In this document: in pieces, positions 1 to 11,913 of the stretch
How positions within the stretch are numbered: the stretch's first letter is position 1
Layout: each line of letters opens with the position of its first letter
Assembly: GCA_015179025.1 (NCBI GenBank)
Contig: WHUX01000012.1
Location: 620,001 to 684,000, forward strand
Direction of reading: 5' to 3'
DNA length: 64,000 nucleotides
From: Terfezia claveryi
Taxonomy: Eukaryota > Ascomycota > Pezizomycetes > Pezizales > Pezizaceae
Program-made: the position numbers and the translations under genes
The notes under the pieces: model-generated
Told to the model about the DNA's origin: nothing
The model's input: only the letters and a program-made list of their open reading frames with translations
Databases searched by the model: none

Positions 1-35
1 GTATATGGCAAGTTATGTCAATGGGCGAAAGAATA

Positions 36-53
36 CAGCTAGGTGGCAAAAAG
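36..53 (+). repeat. Terminal motif of a Tc1-like element
   Basis: The string CAGCTAGGTGGCAAAAAG follows a TA dinucleotide. The same motif with the same flank recurs at 13440-13457, and a diverged inverted copy ends at 14523. TA-flanked ends of this kind are usual for Tc1/mariner elements. Only this end is visible, so the rest of the copy either lies downstream in decayed form or is lost. Confidence 0.45.
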
Positions 54-574
54 TTTCGTACTCACCGTCTACATAAGAGGGTCTAAACGCTGAATATTGG
101 AGAATTTGGTATGGCTAGACATACATTGCACCTTTATGTAGGCCATGAAACCTCTTGTCACAGCTGTACTCCATATAAGCTGCCAATGAATTCTTTTTTT
201 TTTTTTGTGTTAGAGCGGCAGAGAACAGATCTAACATTCTTCGAAGACACCTCTATGGAAGAGTGAGGTAGAGTTGCATAAGCTGACCTTGGGGGATGCC
301 CCGCAGGTGGTAATGCATATATCAACCAAATTTAAGTATTTAATTATTTGAACATAGCCCGGCAGATATGCCGATGTGGGAGTATGGGGTTGACAGGGAG
401 TTTATATGGGACCCGAACTGGAGAAGCTGGAGAAATTGGAAGATCACGATTCTCTGGGCTCATTACTTTACTCATTGGCAGTGGTGGTGAAGTGGGGAGG
501 ATAAACCTATAAACCGTCCTCCCGCCTTTCCTTAGAGAGCTGTGGATAACGGAAGACTGCTTATGTCATAGGGA
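54..574. other. Intergenic, nothing recognised
   Basis: No convincing coding frame or structured repeat was seen apart from a poly-T run near 193-207. Confidence 0.5.
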
Positions 575-946
575 ATGGGACCACCAAGGCTCATTCATGT
601 GCTGAGCGAGTTTATCCGCGAAAGAGGGAGTGGGGTAGTAGGGAGTGGTGGGTTTTTAAGGAAGATTGGGGTGACAAGGGCGATATATTGGTTGAATAGT
701 TCGGGGACACTAATGGCCGGCGCCGAGGAGAGAGGGGTTTTGAAGAGGGTTGGTGAATGTGGGGTGCAGTTGGCTTGGATTATGGTGAGGATGTTTCCGA
801 GGGAGGTGCGCACCAGGAGGGGATGGGAATGGTGGATGGGTGTGGTGAATGAGGTGGGGTTGGGGAGAGGTAGGTGGGAGGTTGGGGGGGCTGGGTTGTA
901 TACCCAAGAGCATTGTATAATTGCACGGCGATGTTTCATTGCGTAG
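575..946 (+). pseudogene. Unrecognised coding-like fragment
   Basis: A 123-codon frame with strong G bias on the plus strand and a protein-like composition: alternating hydrophobic and charged residues, several Trp, and stretches such as GVQLAWIMVRMFP. I do not recognise the family. No splice partners were found on either side and the frame drifts into low-complexity G-rich sequence near its end. It may be a gene relic like the others in this window or a chance frame. A 159-codon frame lies antisense to it and looks less protein-like. Confidence 0.2.
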
Positions 947-2934
947 CTTCGATTTTCCATGACGAATGACGATCGATGCGGTACATCTTGATCGTATGTG
1001 TACAAAATATCAAAGGAATAGATCGATACCCAGAAATCCAAATGGAATTTTGCGTACTTTTTGTACGATTGCAAAACACTTCACGCTTCCCCCTCGGAGG
1101 TGGATACAAGATGTGTGCTAGATATGGCATATTATACAGTGCCTCCAATACTGTGCTGTATCTAGCTGACATAGGGTGTTACCAAGCCACCCATCGATCC
1201 GGTGACATGACCTTGAGCGTATCTACCTACCCGAGACTAAGAAATGCCGTTTGATAAAGATATTTTCAAAAAAAAATATGATTGCAGTAGTAGAACTACA
1301 TTATTACTTTCAGGGAAAACCTTTCTGCAAACAATCATCACTACTTGGCTATGATACCAAACATAGGAGACTACTATACTGTAAACCATATATTGAACTA
1401 AAAGTCAACATAGAATATGCATTGATCATATCATAGCACCAAGCCCAGGACTGTCTCCAGTTTGGAATGACTCCACTGGGTATTTAAGATGCCCAGGAAC
1501 TTGGATAGTAAACAAAGAGAATGCTATCTTGGGTGATTTGTTCCCAAAGCTAAAGCAGGTAATTCGATGATCTACTGTAACTAATTCTGTGCAGTTGGTG
1601 CATTACTATAGAGTTTTGAATTTACTCTCGACTAGGAGAAACAGACAAATTATGGCAGAATTGTCTTTTTGGGGACTGAGAAACAGGGACTTGCTATTGA
1701 GATAGTGATAAGCAGTCGAGATCATGAGCGGGAATTGGAGGGAGGGCCTCCCGAATCAAGCTCCTGTACCCTACCAAGGATGCTGGAGGAGCGGCCTGTA
1801 GTAGAATAATATGATGCACGGCTTTGCCTACAAGCGAGGTAAATTTTTGTATTCTTACCGGGTGCGCTTCTGCACGGTCTGTCGCTAAATAAACATATTA
1901 CCCAGCTCAGGGTAACATTTGTGTTAGAATACGGCACACTTAGGAGCTTGCCGGAAATGCATCTGTATATTAGCACTGTTACAAACGGAGAGTACTCCAA
2001 TCATTAGAGTATCATAGTAAGATACACCTCTACAAAGATTTGGAATTACCAGAGGTCATGAATCGTCAGAGGGATAGGCTTTATATCCTGAGATTGAGGT
2101 GGCATGGCCTGTGAGGCTGCAGGAGTAGTGTTACAATACGTGACAAGGTCAGAACCCAATGATGACCAACCACATAGTGAAGATGTACTGGTTGATTTCT
2201 TGGATATTGAGGCAACCAGAAACAGTACTGGAGAGGTTGTTTGTTTACGGTAATCCCCGGTCCAGTCTCGCAAGGGCAGTACTTGATTAGGCTAGCTTAT
2301 TCACAGAAACCCAATTAGGTACTCTTACTAAAGATTCCTTCTGTGAATTATATTTGTGGTCCGCTCTAATTTTTATATCGAGACATGATATTTTCGTTTC
2401 CTTCACGCAAGTATTGATTGGCCATTGGGTGGAGGGTGTGTCGCGCGTGGACCGAGCAGCGAGTAGGACTGAATGTTATTTCGCAATGTACTCCGTACAT
2501 GTGTTGAAGCCTAAGTTTACTACATTACTATCATTGCAACTACCTATATTGGTTGTGCTGGTGATGGAACTCTAATACATTCTTGTGTCTCTCCTACCCT
2601 GGATTGCTTCATCTCTTAACCATAATTTTGCCGACTAAGATTTTTCCAGTGTTACCTCATTCAGTAAAATGTGGTTATTTCTTTTTTTGGAACTTCCATA
2701 GTTAATATGCTACAATTAGTTAGAGAGCTAGGAAGTAATAATATTCAGGACTCATGTTCAATGTTGCATGTTCCTGTAGTTATGTACTTTGCAAATGCTT
2801 GTACCTAGTAGCAATTTTGTTTGTGCATGAAGGGGGACTGTCAAATCATTTATTGTGGGTCAAGACTAATAGATCTGAATACCTAGTAGTTTCAAAACAC
2901 TTTAAATGTGCTCCTTGGTATAAATGGAGTCATT
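947..2934. other. Intergenic, nothing recognised
   Basis: About 2 kb with only short, unconvincing frames. One copy of the dispersed TACTCCGTA motif lies near 2489. Confidence 0.5.
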
Positions 2935-4002
2935 TCATTCCATCTCAAAGTCAGAGTCCTCATCGTCCGCATAATTCAGTGGCGGAATATAGGGCCATCC
3001 ATGGCTAATGGCACCATCTACAGACCGACTACTTAGGCTGGTATTGCTTCCATCCATGCTATCAATATCTAACCCGCCCGAGATCGAGGCATCGTCTCCG
3101 CTTGACCCATCATAATCAGAATTCCTGCGCACCACATCGGCGAGTCCTGAATTCCCTAGTTCAGAATTAGTAGGATCGAGAGACTGGCGTAGCGAAGCTA
3201 AATGCTCGCCAGCGGAACTCACCTCACGGGCTAACCCTATTGCTGGGTTTCCGGTAGATACCTCATTTTTAGGGTTCTCGAAACAGGCCAGGAACCTACC
3301 ATCTACCGAAAAATCCCATCGAATGAGACTATGCAGCATCTGTCGAAATTCACTGGAGCTTCGGTATGACTGTATATGCAAGAGCACATTCCAGAGTCTA
3401 TGAGTTGTTTTGTTGAAAACGTGATCGTAAATTATGAGGTAGCGTTCTCCGTCCTCAATGCGAACTCGTATTGTATCTATTCTCGAGCTCATTGGCATAT
3501 TTAGAGCTGCTGACTCTTCAATTTCCCTAAGCGGCTCTCTGACTTCATAAAAGAATGCTCTTTGAACAAGTGACATCTCGAATTTGACACTCGCAAGACG
3601 CTGCTTCAGTTGGCGGCCTCTTTCTCGGTGTTGGCCCAAGGCAGGGGAGCATGGTGTCAAATCAGGGGCCAAGGCTAGCAAGCGCTCTGTGTAGGTAATT
3701 ATCTCAGACACAAAACGGCCCTGATATTTAACTACCGACTCACCTTTCTGGTAGAGGGCATCCAATCTTGCTTCGAGGATATCAAATTGCATCTGAATAG
3801 GCATGAGCGAGGGAAGATATCTAACGCGGGGCCGTGGCGGCGGTGTCATTATTTTACCCAAGATGCTTGCCTCAATCACACTCATGGGATGGGCTTTGGC
3901 CACCTGTATATGCTCAACTAATATCTCATTAGATAATTGGGGTATTTCACGTGTTCTGTGTTTGAGCACTGGGAAGTGCGAGGAGGCCTTGGAATTTGAC
4001 AT
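2935..4002 (-). CDS. Hypothetical protein, 355 aa, acidic C-terminus
   Basis: A single-exon frame starting at an ATG. The first 250 residues look like a globular, largely helical domain rich in Leu, Arg and Glu, with runs such as RLLALAPDL and VRIEDGERYLIIYDHVF. The last 100 residues are Ser/Asp-rich and probably disordered, ending in an acidic tail (DDEDSDFEME). No signal peptide or membrane segment is seen. I do not recognise the family and assign no function. Neighbours on both sides are gene-poor. Confidence 0.6.
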   Translation of the reverse strand: MSNSKASSHFPVLKHRTREIPQLSNEILVEHIQVAKAHPMSVIEASILGKIMTPPPRPRVRYLPSLMPIQMQFDILEARLDALYQKGESVVKYQGRFVSEIITYTERLLALAPDLTPCSPALGQHRERGRQLKQRLASVKFEMSLVQRAFFYEVREPLREIEESAALNMPMSSRIDTIRVRIEDGERYLIIYDHVFNKTTHRLWNVLLHIQSYRSSSEFRQMLHSLIRWDFSVDGRFLACFENPKNEVSTGNPAIGLAREVSSAGEHLASLRQSLDPTNSELGNSGLADVVRRNSDYDGSSGDDASISGGLDIDSMDGSNTSLSSRSVDGAISHGWPYIPPLNYADDEDSDFEME

Positions 4003-5160
4003 TCAAAAACGTTAATACGTCTGAAGTGGAAGTGGTAACTTGTTACCTGACGTTTGTGATGCTCAAAGTGGGCCGTTATAAGTGGTAACCTAGTTCAGGC
4101 GGTACGTGATTCTAACGGTTTGTAAGGAAGAAGATGGAAGTGGGAGTGTAAGATTAGTATACTTTATAGTAATTTGTATGCGCACGGATATTATATGGCC
4201 CGGAAGGGCCAAGCACATTGCGGGCACCAAGCCTTTAACTATTCGGCCGCTCGTCTGCAAATGATAGTATAATGTCATGACATTGCGCATTTTGAATTAG
4301 GATAATTTCACCATAGTATGTTGACAACTCCCACCACATTTGTTGCAAATTATTCAGACCAAACTCAGGCCAGTGGGCTCTAGGTGGGATATCTAGTTAA
4401 CAGGATCCAATGATTGGGGTTCGAGTAGGGGTAGTCTACTTCTCGATGCTACTTTAATATAGATAATAGATATAGATACTAGATATAGATACTTGATATA
4501 CATACTAGATACGAATACTATAGCTGCAATACCTCCCCAATAAGCTATTCTGCCAATGCCCCCCCCCCCAACAATTAGCAACTTGCTGGTAGCAGGCCAT
4601 TCGCCACTCTCTACCTGCTGCCTCTAGTGTATATGGGTTGGTTAGCATCTATAGCAACTGAAGAAGTGAGGTACTTATCACCCAAAGAGCCTGGCGACGC
4701 AGAAACATACAAAGGAATTGACCCCCCCCAAATCTCCCACCGCAACCCCCATCCAAAGACCCACATCCAAAGGTGATTAGTAGGCTTCCTCAACATCCGT
4801 CTCTAACCACAAATCAGAGTTAGCTCCCGGTCAGCCCATCTAACCATTTTCTTGTCTTTTATTGATAAACAAGAAAGTTAAGGGCAAACCAGCAGCCACT
4901 CTGTTTGTGCTTTTCGCATTGCTGCGCGTATAGATTGGTCAATGCACCCATTCCTCCTTGGTTTCAGCTAGTACCTAGAGATCTATGGACCTTTGCAGTA
5001 CTGTATCAAGATCGATGCTGCTTGTTGTGGTCCCCATGGTGGTCTCGCTGGCCTCCTGCACTGCATTGCCAATATGGCACATAGGATGGAAATTATATAA
5101 ATGTAAAACCTCGTGATATTGGTGTAGGTATTATTGATATGGTATATAGATTGTATTTTA
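4003..5160. other. Intergenic with TAGATA microsatellite
   Basis: Contains an imperfect TAGATA/TAGATAC repeat at about 4453-4520 and a C-homopolymer at 4561-4570. No coding frame is convincing. Confidence 0.5.
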
Positions 5161-5229
5161 CAGTCTAATCCTGCTATACCGGACAGAAAAGGCCGTATTT
5201 TGGACGTCCGGTATAGCAAGGTTAGACTG
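5161..5229. repeat. 69-bp hairpin with 24-bp inverted arms (MITE-like)
   Basis: Left arm 5161-5184 and right arm 5206-5229 are reverse complements with two mismatches in 24, separated by 21 bp. The arms begin CAGTCTAA and carry CTATACCGGAC. This resembles the ends of Fot1/Pogo-type fungal DNA transposons as far as I recall them. A TA precedes the left arm but CA follows the right arm. It may be a tiny internally deleted element or two abutting ends. Confidence 0.5.
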
Positions 5230-5703
5230 CAGGATGTTGTGCTATATCTAGCATTGGCACGTAAATTGTGTTTTTGGCCTAGAAACCCATGCCATACATG
5301 TCTTAGCAGCCAATGGTATGCGATACAGATTCTACGGAAGGAGAGGCCTAACAGAGACGTATGCATCAAGGACCCCATATTGTTCCTCTACAATATTAAA
5401 TCCTCTACTTTTGTATGGCTTAAGTAGATACTATAGGCAATCAAAGGGCAGACATATATCAAAAAAGTACATTATCCGGATACATCTCAAATCTTACTTG
5501 TAATTCGCCGCACTCTTAATCAGCAGTGAGCAGCCCAGGATTTCTAAACAGGGCTGAACAATACTTCAGTTTAAAGTACCTTCAGGCGACTTACCTACCC
5601 CACAAGTAAAAGTGAAGGGTAAAGTCCGAAGCAAAAGGCAAAGAAAGGTGGAAACCACCCTCTCTCGCAGTAAATGGTACTTACAAGCGTCCAGTCCTTC
5701 TAG
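5230..5703. other. Intergenic, nothing recognised
   Basis: No upstream exons of the Rfc3-like fragment that follows could be found here on either strand. Confidence 0.45.
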
Positions 5704-6005
5704 AAGAAAATAGGTTTAGGTACAGATTCCAGACCATCCTGGCTAGCCTGTGAGAATATCAGCACTGCCGTCCGCACTATGGAGCAAGTACGGCAAATGA
5801 AAGGACTGGCATTGGTGGATGTCCTAGGTGAGATCAGCATAGAGCTGGGGAAATTGGACGTAGCGCCTGAGGTGAGGGTGAAGTGGTTAGAGGGGCTCGC
5901 AGAAATAGAGTGGAGGCTGGGCAGTGGTGGGCAGAAAGAAAGCAGGCAAGAGCGGTGGTCGATCTGGTGAGGTCCGGTGGAAATGAAACAGGAGGCTGGA
6001 AGTAA
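5704..6005 (+). pseudogene. Fragment of replication factor C subunit (Rfc3-like C-terminus)
   Basis: An open frame from just after a TAG (5701) to 5970 contains a segment (about codons 20-80) with the landmarks of the C-terminal collar domain of the clamp-loader small subunits: TMEQVRQMKGLALVDVL, then RVKWLEGLAEIEWRL and a GSGG. Yeast Rfc3 and human RFC5 have KGLAL, RVxxL, LAxIE and a Gly-rich turn in the same order and spacing. After the Gly turn the frame goes off. A continuation in another frame (about 5932-6005, QARAVVDLVRS) could be the last helix, which suggests a frameshift. The AAA+ ATPase part is absent nearby. I read it as a duplicated, truncated gene piece rather than a working gene. 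An antisense 134-codon frame over the same bases is a shadow. Confidence 0.65.
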
Positions 6006-6285
6006 GTAGAGAAGTGGAATTAATGGAAGGAAAATGATAGAGGGTGGAAGTAGAAGCAGCTGGAGAATGTAATATATGATACAGATTCTACCACAAGGAG
6101 CCAAATCAATTCATACAGCATTCAATGAGATATGTGCCTGGAGCAGGCTTCTAGTCACCCCAAAAGATACCTGAGCTTAGGTCGTGTAAGGCTATTTATC
6201 TCAAGGAATGACAATAACATTATGCACTTGGTATCCTGCTAAAGGGAATAATACTGCATATGACAGCACCACCACTCAGAGCTAT

Positions 6286-8319
6286 TTACTCGTAATTTGT
6301 CGCTACTCGAGCAACCGTCCCTTCCTGACCTTCAATGCGCATCTCATAAACGACCAAGCCAGAGGTAACCTGTACGTAAGAAATATCGTCAGTTCTAATA
6401 TATTATACCCAAATACTATACGGCAGCTCACCGTCATATCCAGGCTATAATCCACTCGATAGAATTCCTCCCCTTTCTCATTTACATGCTTCGAAAACCT
6501 GCCCACATCCACCAGTTCACTCGTCATGACCGCCAACTTCCGAACGCTGGAGTCTCTCTTGTCTGGTGCTATCTCGTCATCACAAACCCAGAGCTCTGTT
6601 CGGAGCTGATGTTTCCCGTTTTTCACATCTTCAGCTTTGATTGTCCGGTAGAATGGGAAACTGATTTTCTTTGCCTCCGTTGTGACATCTCCGCGGTGAA
6701 TATACCATTGCATTCGATTCCGAACTACCCATTCACACCGGAGGTCGTGCCATTTTTTCTCGTCTTCTCGGTGCTTGGTGGGGTCGAAAGAGGAGTCATG
6801 CACCACGCCGTAATATCTGCGAGACAAGCGAGACTGTACAGCGGCAACATCGCCCTGTAGACCACGGATAATTGCTCCCCGGACAACAGCAGTCCATGCG
6901 TTTCTAGGCTGAATAATGGGGATTTTCGAGCTCGACCAGGCTAAGATCCGGCGGTAGAGGTATTCTGAGGAACCGAATCCCCCCACCAGCAGAATGGCGG
7001 ATATGGGTCCATGGGACGATTTGAGTACGGAGATTACCTGACTAGAGATCAGGTCTATTACTTGTGTGATTATGGGCTCGAATATATCATGCACTTCGGC
7101 GCGAGTAACACGCACGAAACCATCTCTGACACCTTTGTCAGGACAATCTGGAACCCCAACGACGGGGACATGGAATTCAGTGTCGTCATCTTCGCCTACA
7201 CCCGTACCAGCTCCACTTCCGGAGTCGTTGAATTCCCGCTTTATATAAGTTTCCCAATACTGGTTCATTTGGAACCTGGCGCGATGAGACATGCCTTCAA
7301 ATGTTTCTTTGCCTATCCGCCGTTGGATGAACTCTTCGAATCGCCTATCGAGGTACACTGCCCCGCAGAGACCACCAGAGCCGACAACGCATTCATGGAG
7401 CTGCAGGGGTTTGATAGAAGTTATTCTGTAGGAGATTAGGTCGACGGTTCCACCGCCGGCGTCACACACTACGAAGCATTCGCCCACCTATGGATGCGAA
7501 CTCCATCAGCAAAACCAACCTTCCACGATTGTGCGGCCCTTCCTCTGTATTCATCTCGGCTCTGCCTTACCTTCAGCATCCCGGTTTGCATACTCCTCAG
7601 TGCATACTCCGCCGCACCCTCCGGCTCCGTGATTAGTCGTAATAACCCGCTCGAATCCCCCACCCCTGCAACCCCTAACCCCGCCCTAACTGCCGCCTCA
7701 AGAGTCATCTGCCTCGCTTTATCACTCCACACTGCCGGGACCGTCAATACAAAATCTACCGGTTTCTTCAATACATTCCTTTTGCTATCCCCGTAGAGGA
7801 ATTCGCGACCCAGTCTCCGCTCGAGGGTTAGCATGGTGTAGTTCCGTAATGCAGTTAGGTAATCGGTTACTATATCGACTGGCTTCTTTCGGTACGGAAG
7901 GACGGTTCGTTTGGGATTGACGAACTGCGGGCGGGGTTGACTTGGGTCGAGGAGGACTTTTATCCAGGATAGGCGATTCGGGGAGAGGGGGGGCACTTCA
8001 AATCCCCTATGTTGGTGCCATACATTAGCATTCTCGGGGCGCATCGGCTCGCGGTAGTCAACAAGAGTTGAAACAGTCCAACAAACCACTTATAGCTAAT
8101 CTCCCCCGGTGCCGTCCCCTCAGCTGCAGGAGGGCTCTTAGACAACTCTCCATCCCCCGACCCAGAAACCCCAGAATCAGTATATGATATATCACTGGGA
8201 ACCTTTCCCCAATCCTTCCCTAGCTGCCCAGGCCAGGTTGTTATCACTTCATATTCATCGGGGGAACTTGTCAGCGCCCATGCGACTGCGGAATGGGTTG
8301 TGCCGAAGTCGATTCCCAC
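6286..8319 (-). CDS. Hsp70-like (HSPA12-type) actin-fold ATPase
   Basis: Four exons can be placed: 8319-8087, 8006-7571, 7487-6432 and 6369-6286, with introns of 80, 83 and 62 bp, all GT..AG, giving 603 in-frame codons from the first visible motif to TAA. Landmarks in order are GIDFGTTHSAVAWAL (phosphate 1), KWGFEVPP made across intron 1, VLTVPAVWSDKARQ, ITEPEGAA, CDAGGGTVDL (phosphate 2) and ILLVGGFGSSEYL (adenosine loop). This is the layout of the large fungal family of divergent Hsp70s related to animal HSPA12, cytosolic and usually without a substrate-binding lid. The start is unresolved: the exon continues upstream to an acceptor near 8429, and the only nearby ATG (8489) does not join it in phase with an obvious donor. 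Confidence 0.85.
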
Positions 8320-8489
8320 TATAATGCGCTCTTCGGTGGGACGAGGCGCTTTGTGGCCCCAGTGGAAGTTGCACTGGTGGATGTCTGCGCGAGAGGGATG
8401 TTAGTGAGGGAAGTGAATGTTAGGTCTCCGGGCGCGCTCGTCGACGTTGATGTCGAGATGGAGTCTGGGCGGGGTATCTGGGATGACAT

Positions 8490-8935
8490 ATTTGTGGGAT
8501 TGTATCGAAACTAGACCTAACAAAAAAATAAAAAGAAAAAAAAGCACCGAAAAGTCACAGAAGTAAATGTAAAATGGGAATGCGGAACCTGGGGTGTTTA
8601 TTTGGGTTTTGACAAATGCTTACGATCCCTAGGTAGATGGAGGTGTTTCAGGACAGTGAATTAACCGCAAGACGTGAATATCAATTGGAAACTTGAACCC
8701 GGTGGTGCTATGTACGTATAGGGAGTACTTTGCGCAGATCATTGAAGTGGAGCTGATCTGACGTTTCGGAGAAATTGAGGGGTCACATGATCTAAGTATA
8801 TAAGTACGTTTCACATATCCCAGGAATAACTCCTTTCTGTACAGTAGTTATTATGATGCATTTAGATCCGAGGTACATCGCAGAAAACCTCCACAATATT
8901 ACTTCTAGATCTTATGGGCCCCACGGAAGAGCCAG
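8490..8935. other. Intergenic, divergent promoter region
   Basis: Lies between the Hsp70-like gene (-) and the next gene (+), so it should hold both promoters. It has an A-rich tract at 8520-8545. No defined element is recognised. Confidence 0.4.
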
Positions 8936-10354
8936 ATGAATTGCCAGATCTCTGGAATAGCTTCTAGCTCTACACCAGCTTCTAGCTCTGCACCGATACT
9001 ACCTGACTGTGATGGAGATCTAAGTCTATGGGTACACTCCGAGAACAACTCCAACAGCTTTGCTTCCAATACCGAGTGGAACTTTCAACCCTTGGTAAAT
9101 AGTCCCCTTTCTGATAAACTCGATGCAGTACAGAACATCTGAATTCTAATCCCAAATCCTCCACCCCAGCCTATAGACACTTCACCCTGTTCATTGCTCA
9201 AAATTACCTCATGCCGCATTCCACGGAAGGGTTCATCGATGCCACGATGTCAATCAAGTTCTGGGGAGCGCAAGTACATACAAATTGCAGCTAACCATCC
9301 AGCGGCTGAACAATACCACAACCTTCTTCCTCAGCTCCTTCCCTATCTCTGCCATTTCCAAAAGTTCATCATTACCCTCGCGCTTGTTGAGTTACCAAAC
9401 AATCCTCGAGGGGCATCTATCCCAACCATCATCATTGGGCTTTCTAATTATCTTCGTGCCATCGATACAATATTTCAGAATCTCTGCGGATCCCTTGATA
9501 TTGAAGTATTGCATATACTTGAGGAAACAGACTCTGCAAAAACACAACATATATCGGAATCGACTTATCAGGCAGGCTTTCTTGCTCCAGGTGCCTCTCT
9601 TGGAGCGAAACATATCCCTACCAGTACTGCTACGTTAGCAGGTTACCTCCGAGACCAGGGCATCACGGCTCAGGCGGTCTCTCCAGATCTCCACACCTGC
9701 ATCACACCCATTTCTAAGTCTTATAATTTTGGAAATGACCCGAGTCGCTGCTCTCCTGTGTCATTTGTAACCCAATCCTCAAGGGTTCACAGGGCCCATG
9801 ATATCGCTCGCCTTGAACGTGAAATGGAATCACTACTAGAAGAGCTTGACGTCAATCTCCCTGAACGCCATACCCCCAACTCCGCAGCAGCCAGATTACG
9901 ACTGATTACCCAGAAACTTATGGGGCTTCATAACGCAGAGTTCTATGATCGCTACCTTAACCATAACCAGGGACATGAGAATTATTTTGGTGTGTCGACT
10001 CGGTCCAAAGGACTAGCTTCCGCCTCACGTAGGAGTACCAACGGTGAAGAAGTCGCAATAAAATCTCTGGGGATTGAGGCCTCTCCAAATAGTTATTCTT
10101 CTGAGATAAGCCCGTCGACAGCGAAAATTGCCGAGGAGCCTACTCGGCGTCTATCTAACTCAACCGTGAACGGGGTCAAAGCTACCGCGAATGAAGGAGA
10201 AACAGTAGTCTCCATGCCCTGCATGATAGTAGCCGATTCAGATGAGCTATCAAGTAGCAGTTGGCGAATGAAACCAAATATTATTGCCTTGGTGAGGACG
10301 TATGGTGCAATTTCCCAGCGTTTACAGATCAAGCTTCTTCGAGAGGTCGGGTAA
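8936..10354 (+). CDS. Hypothetical protein, two exons, about 447 aa
   Basis: Two frames in the same phase are separated by one TGA at 9140. A 75-bp intron, 9095-9169, fits: donor GTAAAT at a codon boundary, a CTAAT-like branch, acceptor CAG, and the frame kept. Joined exons 8936-9094 and 9170-10354 give 447 residues. The N-terminus is Ser-rich, the middle (about residues 110-190) is hydrophobic and helical with LPQLLPYLCHFQKFI, and a charged helix (RLEREMESLLEELD) follows. The C-terminus is disordered, with a late hydrophobic stretch. I do not recognise the family. An alternative start at 8914 is in another frame. A shorter intron from 9128 is also possible. Confidence 0.55.
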
Positions 10355-11038
10355 TTAGTTGTTAATCAAAATTTAATTCATCACGAGCAAATATGAATTT
10401 GGCCATGGTGCCATCACGAGTACTGAGTTAAATAAATAAATAAAATAAGAATTAGGCCAGCCGTGTCGGTTAGAAGCTGCTTATTTGGGTGACTTTAGCG
10501 TAGTTTAGACTTATGTAGCAACCATACACACTTTGTACTAGATATTGCTATAAGCAGAATGGTATATACGGAATACTAAGTATACTATCTACCTCTTTAA
10601 AGGTACGGTAACGTGAGCGGTAGTGTGATCAGAACCCCCTCCCACTCAAGCCCTCTTTGGTTGGCATAACTCCTGGGCAATACCTGTCGAAAGATAACAT
10701 GAAAGGTTTTACATATATAGATGTAATATTAATAGGGCAAATAATAGACTGGTTCACGAGGCCAAGTGGAAAAGCAGACAAGCATGGATGGAAGAACCAG
10801 TATTATTAGGGTTGATAAATATATGATAACGTACAATATATTTACAGACAGTATTGCGACTCCTGACCTCGAGTTAAACTGAATTGCTCACCAAAACATG
10901 CTTGATCTGCCTTTGAATCGACTAAACCCCTAAACTTAATCCTAAGCCTTAAATCTCATTCTGTACATGTCATAGAGCTTCAACTTTTATCTGTAAAAAA
11001 GGTTATGCAAGAAGAACTTGAAGGGGAAGCACCTGTTG
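10355..11038. other. Intergenic, nothing recognised
   Basis: AT-rich, with an AAATA run at 10428-10447. It lies between convergent genes, so it should contain two 3' ends. Confidence 0.4.
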
Positions 11039-11581
11039 TTAGTCCACATATATAAGAAATGGGGAACGAGTGGCAGTATTTGGCTGGCGCGGACGAGCTA
11101 TAGACCTAGCAGACAATACTGTACGAAAGCTTCCTTCTCCCAAGCCTTCATAATCAGCTTTTTGTTCACCCTCTGGTGCCGCAATAAACACAGGCCTAGA
11201 TACAACGGTTGAAACCTGCATTGAGCGAGCATTAATCTCCACCTGGGAGAGCTCACGCAACGGTTTTCTGGATTCAAAGCCCGCTTGTGGACCTAGTGGT
11301 CTGGGTATCTTATTAGCAGCGATCCCTTCGCTTGCAGATCGAGCTACAGTGATGCGTTCAGAGGTACCTGCGGAAGTTTCCGCATTAGGGTCTATATTGA
11401 ATGGGATATTCTCTTTGTTGTCAGTTTGTGGATCGACAAAACCACGGTATGGAGAGGCATCACATCCAAAGAGTCTTGCAGGGAACATCTTAATCGGTGT
11501 GAGTGGCGTCTTGGGAACCAGGATGCTACGGCGTCTTTTGCCCGGTGTCTTTCGGGTATCGTCTTTAGAATTGGGGGTCAT
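11039..11581 (-). CDS. Small basic protein with KEN box and CDK-type sites
   Basis: A single-exon frame of 180 residues from an ATG. The N-terminus is basic (TPGKRRR) and is followed by clustered proline-directed sites (VPKTPLTPIK) and a KEN box in the string TDNKENIPF near residue 56. RKPLREL near residue 107 resembles the core of a destruction box. Short disordered proteins with CDK sites, a KEN box and a D-box are typical APC/C substrates such as securins or mitotic regulators. This is inference from short motifs only. No family is recognised and no globular domain is visible. Confidence 0.5.
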   Translation of the reverse strand: MTPNSKDDTRKTPGKRRRSILVPKTPLTPIKMFPARLFGCDASPYRGFVDPQTDNKENIPFNIDPNAETSAGTSERITVARSASEGIAANKIPRPLGPQAGFESRKPLRELSQVEINARSMQVSTVVSRPVFIAAPEGEQKADYEGLGEGSFRTVLSARSIARPRQPNTATRSPFLIYVD

Positions 11582-11913
11582 AGTTTTATCGATAAAGAAG
11601 CTGTAACTGAAGTTGTGTTATCTAATTCGATGTTGATCACTGTTGAGTATAGTTATTGTTGGGGTATGGGTCTTTTTGGTATGCGGTAAAGCGATTATAT
11701 ATGAAAGGAACGACTATAGATCCTGGCCATAATTTCATATTTGTTACATCTATGAAACTAACGAAACTCTTTGATTTGGCCCGGGAATCGCTTGGCGCGA
11801 TTTCAAATTACAATTGACTGGCCATCGGGGGAAAAATATTCTAGCTCTATGAGGCTGAAGCTATATGTACATACCACTAGTCTCGTTGATATACTGCATA
11901 CATATGAGCCCCG

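Noticed and set aside
5700..6104. 134-codon minus-strand frame with a hydrophobic start
   Set aside because: Overlaps the Rfc3-like fragment, which has family motifs on the plus strand.
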